64,000 nucleotides of DNA from Azospirillum sp. TSO22-1 (GTDB lineage Bacteria; Pseudomonadota; Alphaproteobacteria; Azospirillales; Azospirillaceae). Shown one piece after another: positions 59,213-64,000 of this stretch. Within the stretch, counting starts at the first letter, position 1; the number at the start of each line of letters is the position of its first letter. A model generated the notes under the pieces. The model had not been told where the DNA came from and did no database searches. It was given only the letters and a program-made list of their open reading frames with translations. Made by a program: the position numbers and the translations under genes. Where the stretch lies: contig NZ_LGQZ01000101.1 of NCBI RefSeq assembly GCF_003116015.1, positions 30,621-94,620 of the forward strand, in the 5' to 3' direction.

Positions 59213-59989
59213 CTATCGGCAGCGCGAGAAGTCGGGCGGGCGCTGCTCCATGAACGCCGCCACCGCCTCGCGCAGCTCGGCCGAGCGCAGGCATTCGTTG
59301 AACACCTCGGCCTCCTGGGCGATGCGCGCGGCCACCACCTCGACGTCGGCCTTCAGCAGCGCCTTGCTGCGGCGGAGCGCGCCTTGCGGCTTGGCGGCCA
59401 GCTTGCGCGCCACGCCCAGCGCGTGGTCCATCAGCGCGTCCGGCTCGACCACGGCGTTGACCATGCCATAGCCCAGCGCCGCGGCGGCGTCGAACGGCTC
59501 ACCGAGCAGCAGGATCTCCGCCGCCTTCTGGTGGCCGACCCGGCGCGGCAGGATCAGCGACGAGGCCGCCTCCGGCACCAGGCCGAGGTTGACGAACGGC
59601 AGCTGGAAGCGCGAGCCGGGCGTGGCGTAGACGAAGTCGCAGTGCATCAGCATCGTGGTGCCGATGCCGACCGCCACGCCGTCCACCGCGGCGATCAGCG
59701 GCTTGGTGGCGCGCAGGATGGTGTCGAGGAATTCCAGGACCGGCGAACCGACGGTGGAGCCGCCGGCGGTGCCGTGGGCGAGGAAGTCGTTCAGGTCGTT
59801 GCCGGCGCTGAAGGCGCCGGGGGCGCCGCACAGGATGTAGTTGAGCACCGAGTCGTCCTGCTCGCCGCTGCGGATCGCCGCGATCATCGCCCGGTACATG
59901 TCGAGCGTCAGTGCGTTCTTCTTCTGCGGCCGGTCCATGCGGATCAGTCGCGTGCCGTCCCGGTCGGTGACGGCGATGGTGTCGGTCAT
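59213..59989 (-). CDS. Enoyl-CoA hydratase/isomerase family protein
   Basis: The 258-residue crotonase-fold protein has the oxyanion-hole strands GAPGAFSAGNDLNDFL and VDGVAVGIGTTMLMHCDFV and the ending PPDFS common to PaaG-like members. The usual Glu of the second site is replaced by PEAASSLIL (Glu present at the second position). It may hydrate enoyl-CoA or act as a Delta3-Delta2 isomerase. The start at 59989 has GGAGAGGGAACGACC. It is the upstream gene of a leftward group. Confidence 0.9.
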   Translation of the reverse strand: MTDTIAVTDRDGTRLIRMDRPQKKNALTLDMYRAMIAAIRSGEQDDSVLNYILCGAPGAFSAGNDLNDFLAHGTAGGSTVGSPVLEFLDTILRATKPLIAAVDGVAVGIGTTMLMHCDFVYATPGSRFQLPFVNLGLVPEAASSLILPRRVGHQKAAEILLLGEPFDAAAALGYGMVNAVVEPDALMDHALGVARKLAAKPQGALRRSKALLKADVEVVAARIAQEAEVFNECLRSAELREAVAAFMEQRPPDFSRCR

Positions 59990-60124
59990 GGTCGTTCCCT
60001 CTCCTGGCGTTGTCGTTTGCACCATAGCACATCAGGTTGACCTATACGTCAACATGCAACCTCGGACGAAGCCACGTGTTGTCGGGGGAACGGGTGATTC
60101 ACCCCACTGCGAAAGAGGACCGAT

Positions 60125-60202
60125 ATGCGCGGAGCGCTGCTGTGGCTGCTGGGGATTCCGATCCCCGTCATCATCCTGCTGTACCTGTTCCACGTCATCT
60201 GA
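60125..60202 (+). CDS. 25-residue hydrophobic membrane peptide
   Basis: ATG at 60125 begins a frame that reads MRGALLWLLGIPIPVIILLY and then LFHVI. It is a single membrane helix with an N-terminal Arg and a GIPIP kink. AAAGAGGACCGAT gives a good ribosome site and a strong terminator follows directly (60207-60241), so a real mono-gene unit is likely. Similar tiny alphaproteobacterial proteins exist in databases as I recall, with unknown function. It is short enough to be missed by most gene finders. Confidence 0.7.
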   Translation: MRGALLWLLGIPIPVIILLYLFHVI

Positions 60203-60206
60203 TCGA

Positions 60207-60241
60207 CAAGAAGACGGCCCCGTTCCGGGGCCTTCTTTTTT
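60207..60241 (+). terminator. Rho-independent terminator after the small membrane peptide
   Basis: AAGAAGACGGCCCCG pairs with GGGGCCTTCTT around a GTTCC loop and is followed by a run of T. This is a clean terminator five bases after the stop codon. Confidence 0.9.
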
Positions 60242-60278
60242 GCGCTAGGCTCCTTCTTCCGCCACCGGGAGACGAGCG

Positions 60279-60644
60279 ATGAGACGAGCGAAGCATCCCC
60301 CGTCCGAGGGCCCCGGGCGCTATTACGGCAAGTACCGCGCGCTCGTTCTGGACAACGACGATCCCCTGAAGCTCGGCCGCGTTCTGTCCGAGGTGCCGGC
60401 TCTCCCTGGCGCGCTGCTCGATTGGGCGCTGCCCTGCGCGCCCGCCGCCGGCCCTTTGGCCGTTCCACCGGCCGGCACCAGCATCTGGGTGGAGTTCGAG
60501 GGCGGCGACCCGAACTTTCCGATCTGGAGCGGCCGTTTCTGGACGGAGGGCGAGGCGCCCGCACCGGTGATGATCGGCGGCACGACCGCCATGGACGGCG
60601 TGACTGTCGTGGGCGACGCCGGAATCTCCCAACCCAAGACCTGA
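60279..60644 (+). CDS. Orphan baseplate-spike-type OB-fold protein (gp5/VgrG N-domain like)
   Basis: The 121-residue protein has the sequence style of the OB domain of phage baseplate protein V, gp5 and VgrG hubs. RYYGKYRALVLDNDDPLKLGR is followed by VLSEVPALPG, WALPCAPAAGP, PPAGTSIWVEFEGGDPNFP and IWSGRFW. In tail machines this domain sits between the hub and the spike. Here it stands alone with no tail, sheath or tube genes nearby and ends after a Gly/Thr-rich short tail. It has a GGGAGACGAGCG ribosome site and is intact. It may be a remnant or a spike component for a machine encoded elsewhere. Confidence 0.75.
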   Translation: MRRAKHPPSEGPGRYYGKYRALVLDNDDPLKLGRVLSEVPALPGALLDWALPCAPAAGPLAVPPAGTSIWVEFEGGDPNFPIWSGRFWTEGEAPAPVMIGGTTAMDGVTVVGDAGISQPKT

Positions 60645-60655
60645 CGAGAGCCACC

Positions 60656-61285
60656 ATGACCCCTACCATCGCCCTTCTCAGCATCCTTGGCGCGCTTGCG
60701 GTCGGGGCGGTCAGCCCGGGGCCGAGCTTCGTGCTGGTGGCGCGCACCTCCATTGCCGTGTCGCGGCGTGACGGGCTGGCGGCGGCGCTGGGCATGGGCG
60801 TCGGCGGGGTGGTGTTCTGCGCGCTGGCGCTGCTCGGCCTGCACGCGGTGCTGGCGGCGGTGCCGGCGCTGTTCGTGGCGCTGAAGGTGGCCGGCGGGCT
60901 GTACCTCGTGTACCTCGGCGTGTTCATCTGGCAGGGGGCGCGGCAGCCCATCGCGGTGCCCGACACCGCCGGGGGCGGGGGGCATGGCGCGGGGCGCAGC
61001 TTCGGCTTCGCGTTGGCGACTCAGCTGAGCAACCCGAAGACCGCGGTGGTTTACGCCAGCATCTTCGCGGCGCTGCTGCCCGCCGACCCGCCGCTGTGGG
61101 TGTCGGCGGTGCTGCCGCCGGCGATCTTCGCCATCGAGGCGGGCTGGTACGCGCTGGTGGCCGTGGCCTTCTCCGCTGGCCGGCCGCGGGCGGCCTACCT
61201 GCGCTCCAAGGCGTGGATCGACCGCGCGGCCGGCGCGGTGATGGCGGCCCTGGGGGTGCGGCTGGTGGCCGAGGCGGTGCGGTGA
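60656..61285 (+). CDS. LysE/RhtB-family amino-acid exporter
   Basis: The 209-residue membrane protein has the family start AVGAVSPGPSFVLVARTS, with the PGPS motif in the first loop, and LSNPKTAVVYASIF in the middle. Six helices are predicted. It exports an amino acid or a derivative. It starts 12 bp after the OB-fold gene and overlaps the methyltransferase gene by four bases (GTGA). No LysR-type regulator is adjacent. Confidence 0.9.
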   Translation: MTPTIALLSILGALAVGAVSPGPSFVLVARTSIAVSRRDGLAAALGMGVGGVVFCALALLGLHAVLAAVPALFVALKVAGGLYLVYLGVFIWQGARQPIAVPDTAGGGGHGAGRSFGFALATQLSNPKTAVVYASIFAALLPADPPLWVSAVLPPAIFAIEAGWYALVAVAFSAGRPRAAYLRSKAWIDRAAGAVMAALGVRLVAEAVR

Positions 61286-61893
61286 GCGGCGCCGGCCTGC
61301 CGGGAACCGCCGGCTACGGGGAGAGCGCCGACGCCCTGGTCGGCCAGTACGAGGGCATCACCTTCGAGGAGGTGCACCGCGACGTCCTGCACCTGATGCC
61401 GGCGCCCCCCGGCGCCGTGCTCGACATCGGCGCGGGCACCGGGCGCGACGCGGGCGCGCTGGCGGCCCGCGGATACACCGTCGTGGCGGTCGAGCCGACG
61501 CCGGAACTGCGGGCGCACGGGCGCCGCCTCCACCCGTCGCCGCGAATCACCTGGATCGACGACGGGCTGCCGGACCTGTCGGTGGTCATGGCGCGCGCCG
61601 GGCGCTTCGACCTGATCCTGCTCACCGCCGTCTGGATGCACCTGGACGCCGCGGAGCGGGCGACCGCCATGGAGCGCGTCGCCGGCCTTCTGCGGCCCGG
61701 GGGACGCGTCTCGCTGTCGCTCCGCCACGGCCCGGTGCCCGCGGGGCGCCGGATGTTCGACGTCCCGGCCGGCGAGACCGTCGACCTGGGCCGCCGCTTC
61801 GGCCTGCAGCCGCTCCACGTCGGCGAGCGGGAGGACATGCTGGGACGCGCCGACGTCCGCTGGAGCGTCGTGGTTCTGGCGCCCGCCCGCTGA
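61282..61893 (+). CDS. Class I SAM-dependent methyltransferase
   Basis: The 203-residue enzyme shows motif I VLDIGAGTGRDAGALAARG, the acidic residue that follows in VVAVEPTPEL, and LLTAVWMHLD as motif IV. It is close to small-molecule or tellurite-type methyltransferases (Methyltransf_11 type). The substrate is unknown. It starts with a GTG inside the LysE stop; coupling to an exporter suggests that it modifies a metabolite linked to export or detoxification. Confidence 0.85.
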   Translation: MSGAGLPGTAGYGESADALVGQYEGITFEEVHRDVLHLMPAPPGAVLDIGAGTGRDAGALAARGYTVVAVEPTPELRAHGRRLHPSPRITWIDDGLPDLSVVMARAGRFDLILLTAVWMHLDAAERATAMERVAGLLRPGGRVSLSLRHGPVPAGRRMFDVPAGETVDLGRRFGLQPLHVGEREDMLGRADVRWSVVVLAPAR

Positions 61894-61959
61894 CGCCCCA
61901 CCATTGCCGCGCCAAGCGTTCGGGATTACCTTCGAACGCGCGCCACAGGGATACCAGCA

Positions 61960-62436
61960 ATGTCGCACCAGAATTCCTCTATCGTGGACGGCCCGGAGGC
62001 GGCGTTGCAGGTGCGCCCGGCCGAGCCGTCGGACGTGCCGGCGGTGATCGCGCTCGATGCCGAGACCACGGGCCTGGAGAAGCCGGACTACTGGAGCGAC
62101 CTGTTCGAGCGCTACGGTCGCCGCCGCACCCCGGACCGCTTCTTCCTGATCGCCGAGCACGACGGGCGGCCGGTCGGCTTCATCGTCGGCGAGGTGCGGG
62201 CGTGGGAGTTCGGCTCGCCGCCCTCGGGCTGGATCTTCGCGGTCAACGTCAAGCCGGGGGCGCGGCAGTTCGGGGTCGGCACGCAGCTGTTCGAGTCGAT
62301 CTGCGCGTGCTTCCGGCTGGCCGGCGTGCAGACGGTGCGGACCATGCTGTCGAAGGACGCGACGCTGCTGATGTCGTTCTTCCGCAGCCAGGGCATGCGG
62401 GGCGGCCCCTTCATCGAACTGGAAAAGAGCCTCTGA
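61960..62436 (+). CDS. GNAT-family N-acetyltransferase
   Basis: The 158-residue enzyme has the acetyl-CoA region VNVKPGARQFGVGTQLFESI (a variant of Q/RxxGxG/A) and ends with FFRSQGMRGGPFIELEKSL. The N-terminal 15 residues precede the fold start (LQVRPAEPSDVPAVIALD). It precedes an Rrf2 regulator by three bases on the same strand. Its substrate could be a protein lysine or a small amine; nothing in the sequence decides this. Confidence 0.88.
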   Translation: MSHQNSSIVDGPEAALQVRPAEPSDVPAVIALDAETTGLEKPDYWSDLFERYGRRRTPDRFFLIAEHDGRPVGFIVGEVRAWEFGSPPSGWIFAVNVKPGARQFGVGTQLFESICACFRLAGVQTVRTMLSKDATLLMSFFRSQGMRGGPFIELEKSL

Positions 62437-62439
62437 TCG

Positions 62440-62922
62440 ATGCGACTGCAGAAGGCCACGCGCTTCGCGCTGTACGCCATCCTCGACCTGGCGTCGGACC
62501 CGGAGAAGCAGTTCTCCGCCGCGGAGATCGCCGAGCGCTACGGCATCTCGGTCAACCACCTGTCGAAGGTGCTGCGCTCGCTGGGCCGCGCCGGGCTGGT
62601 CGAGGCGGTGCGCGGGGCCGGCGGCGGCTACCGCTTCAGCGGCAACGCCAAGCGCCTGACGCTGCTCGACCTCATCTTGCTGTTCGAGGACATCGACTCC
62701 GCCCCTGGCGCCGGCCGCGAGCCCGGCGACGCCACGCCGGAGGGGCAGGCGCTCGGCGGCGTGCTGGAGGAGATCGAGGACATCGCCCGCGCGACGCTCA
62801 GCTCGATCTCCGTCGCCACCATGCTGAAGCTGATCGCCGAGGAGCGCCGCAAGGGCGGCACCGACCCGCGGGCGGCGGCGGACGGGCCGTCTACTGCGCC
62901 AGCAGCTTCAGCAGGTCGGTGA
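62440..62922 (+). CDS. Rrf2-family transcriptional regulator without Fe-S cysteines
   Basis: The 160-residue protein starts with RLQKATRFALYAILDLASDP and has the winged helix SAAEIAERYGISVNHLSKVLRSL followed by GLVEAVRGAGGGYRF, the standard Rrf2 layout. The three cysteines that hold an Fe-S cluster in IscR, NsrR and RirA are absent, so it would sense by another mechanism. It is three bases behind the GNAT gene and its last 32 bases overlap the end of the converging gene at 62891. Confidence 0.9.
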   Translation: MRLQKATRFALYAILDLASDPEKQFSAAEIAERYGISVNHLSKVLRSLGRAGLVEAVRGAGGGYRFSGNAKRLTLLDLILLFEDIDSAPGAGREPGDATPEGQALGGVLEEIEDIARATLSSISVATMLKLIAEERRKGGTDPRAAADGPSTAPAASAGR

Positions 62923-63613
62923 GCACCTGGCTGGAGCGCAGGTCGTCGGCCGTGAACAGGTCGGGGTGCGCCGCCATCAGGGCGCGCTGGTCCTCGGTGA
63001 TGCGGGCCAGCTCGGCCGAGGCCTTCCGGTCGGCCTCGCTCAGGCCGGCGACGAAGGCGAGGATGCCGTGCTTGCGGATGTGCTGGTCGAGGTTGACCAG
63101 GAACGTCCGCCGCTCGCCCAGCATCGGGTCGAGGCGGTCGCGGACGAACGCCTCCTTGCGCGCGTTGATCTCCTCCTGAGTGGGCCCGCGCTCGACCTCC
63201 TTGATCAGCGCCGCCGTCTCGCGGTCGCGCGCCTCGGCCGCCTCGGCGGCCTGCCGTTTCAGGTCCTGGGCCCGCTCGACGATCCGGCCCAGCGACGGGG
63301 CGGGCGGTGGCGGCGGCGCCTCGCCGGTGTATTTGCGCTTGAGCTCCCGCCCGCGGTCGAGGACGGCCTCCAGCGTGCCGGCGCGCGGGCGCGTCGCCGC
63401 GTCCTGGCGCTTGAGCGCCTGCGCCGTGTCGATCACCTCGGCGAGCGGTGGCGCGGACGGGGCGGGGGCGGCGCGCTTCAGCTCCTGCGCGGCCTCGATC
63501 ACGGAGTCGAGGGATTCCGCCGCCGCCAGCCCCGGCGACAGCGCCAGCGCGACGGCGAGCATGGACCGGGCAGCGCGGAGCGCGGGGCCGGGGGACGGGA
63601 CGCGGGCGGGCAT
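62891..63613 (-). CDS. Periplasmic hypothetical protein with four LKR repeats
   Basis: The 240-residue precursor has a signal peptide (residues 1-32, ending AAA-E). The mature part begins with four spaced copies of a 14-residue motif, L..VI..AQ.LKR, at residues 34-47, 56-69, 80-93 and 107-120, separated by Pro/Ala linkers. A helical domain follows (EEINARKEAFVRDRLDPML, then LVNLDQHIRKHGILAFVAG). No family is recognised. It is directly downstream of the SPOR gene and probably in one unit with it, so a cell-wall or septum-linked role is possible. Confidence 0.72.
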   Translation of the reverse strand: MPARVPSPGPALRAARSMLAVALALSPGLAAAESLDSVIEAAQELKRAAPAPSAPPLAEVIDTAQALKRQDAATRPRAGTLEAVLDRGRELKRKYTGEAPPPPPAPSLGRIVERAQDLKRQAAEAAEARDRETAALIKEVERGPTQEEINARKEAFVRDRLDPMLGERRTFLVNLDQHIRKHGILAFVAGLSEADRKASAELARITEDQRALMAAHPDLFTADDLRSSQVLTDLLKLLAQ

Positions 63614-63614
63614 G

Positions 63615-64000
63615 TCAGGGCCGCAGGATGGGCTTGCAGTCCGGATGGCCCTTGGCCTTCACCTCGTCGCAGAAGCGTGTGGCCTCGTCGCGGCTGGCGA
63701 AGCTGCCGACGCGCACCAGCCACAGCGTGCGGCCGTCGGTGCTGCGCGTCTGCGGCACGTAGAGCGGGTCGTAGGAATCGAGCACCGGGCTGAGCCGCTT
63801 CTTCAGGCGCTCCCACTCCGCAGCGGCGCGGGCGTCGCTGACGTAGGTGCCGATCTGCGCCTGCACGCCGCCCGCGGCAGGCTCCGCCTTGGCCGCGGGC
63901 TCGGCCGCCGGGGGCTGCGGCACCGCCGCGGGCGCCGGAGGCGGGGAAGCGGCCGCGACGGAGGCCGGGGCAGGGGGTGGAGGTGGGGCAGGGGGTGGCG
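63615..64000 (-). CDS. SPOR-domain protein, C-terminal part (runs off the window)
   Basis: The reading frame is open to the right edge, where it is Pro/Ala-rich (PPPPPAPASVAAASPPPAP). The visible end is a SPOR domain (QAQIGTYVSDARAAAEWERL and TLWLVRVGSFASRDEATRF), which binds denuded peptidoglycan at division sites. The start and any membrane anchor lie outside. It ends one base before the start of the LKR-repeat gene, which shows an operon. Confidence 0.85.
   Translation of the reverse strand, partial: PPPAPPPPPAPASVAAASPPPAPAAVPQPPAAEPAAKAEPAAGGVQAQIGTYVSDARAAAEWERLKKRLSPVLDSYDPLYVPQTRSTDGRTLWLVRVGSFASRDEATRFCDEVKAKGHPDCKPILRP

Noticed and set aside
1..64000. tRNA, rRNA, tmRNA or RNase P genes
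   Set aside because: No cloverleaf, conserved rRNA segment or RNase P core was noticed on reading; a covariance-model scan would be decisive.

Overview
The window looks like chromosomal DNA of a high-GC alphaproteobacterium, most likely of the Rhodospirillales/Azospirillum type. This is inferred from the very high third-position GC, the DUF1465 protein, the ROSE-type thermometer in front of a small heat-shock gene, the soluble chemotaxis receptors, the queuosine cluster and the KorAB-type 2-oxoacid oxidoreductase. No rRNA, tRNA, CRISPR array, transposase or integrase was seen. The content is mostly housekeeping and accessory metabolism, broken up by short intergenic palindromic repeats.

Left part (1-13.5 kb): the end of a chemotaxis receptor; a leftward acyl-CoA operon (SDR, acyl-CoA ligase, MaoC hydratase) with a perfect palindrome in its divergent promoter; a class IV aminotransferase coupled to a sulfotransferase-like gene; an Ntn-hydrolase acylase coupled to a GH3-type acyl-amido synthetase; a trypsin-fold/PDZ protein that has lost its catalytic triad; and pyruvate kinase.

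13.5-24.7 kb: a 2-oxoacid:acceptor oxidoreductase operon (GltD-like flavoprotein, KorA, KorB) behind a structured leader with a coupled mini-ORF; a tandem UspA protein; an unknown gene behind a multi-hairpin leader ending in a terminator; a LysR/NmrA divergent pair; and an iron ABC transporter with a Fur box.

24.7-40 kb: iron permease, aroC, fabI, YihY, mntP, a CbpA-like co-chaperone, a small lipoprotein, pdxH, a cation-efflux pump, and a cyanide-insensitive cytochrome bd operon flanked by two soluble receptors whose signalling module precedes the sensor. Then hsp20 with its RNA thermometer.

40-54 kb: a DUF1465 protein, a repeat protein (seven propeller-type repeats plus three DUF5648 repeats), a cysteine-free L31, an MsbA-like exporter, a lipase-like protein, the queA-tgt-queF-queG operon, an AT-richer two-gene lipoprotein unit with its own operator/promoter, then leftward phosphatase-kdsB and ybaK.

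54-64 kb: a double cold-shock-domain protein, a hybrid histidine kinase with two receivers, an MFS exporter, an enoyl-CoA hydratase, a 25-residue membrane peptide gene, an orphan phage-baseplate-type OB-fold protein, LysE and methyltransferase, GNAT and a cysteine-free Rrf2 regulator, and a leftward pair (LKR-repeat periplasmic protein, SPOR protein) that runs off the right edge.

No single stretch is convincingly a complete undescribed system. The best candidates are the coupled acylase/GH3 pair, the aminotransferase lacking its usual lysine with its sulfotransferase partner, the hairpin-rich leader at 20.1-20.3 kb, and the orphan OB-fold gene.
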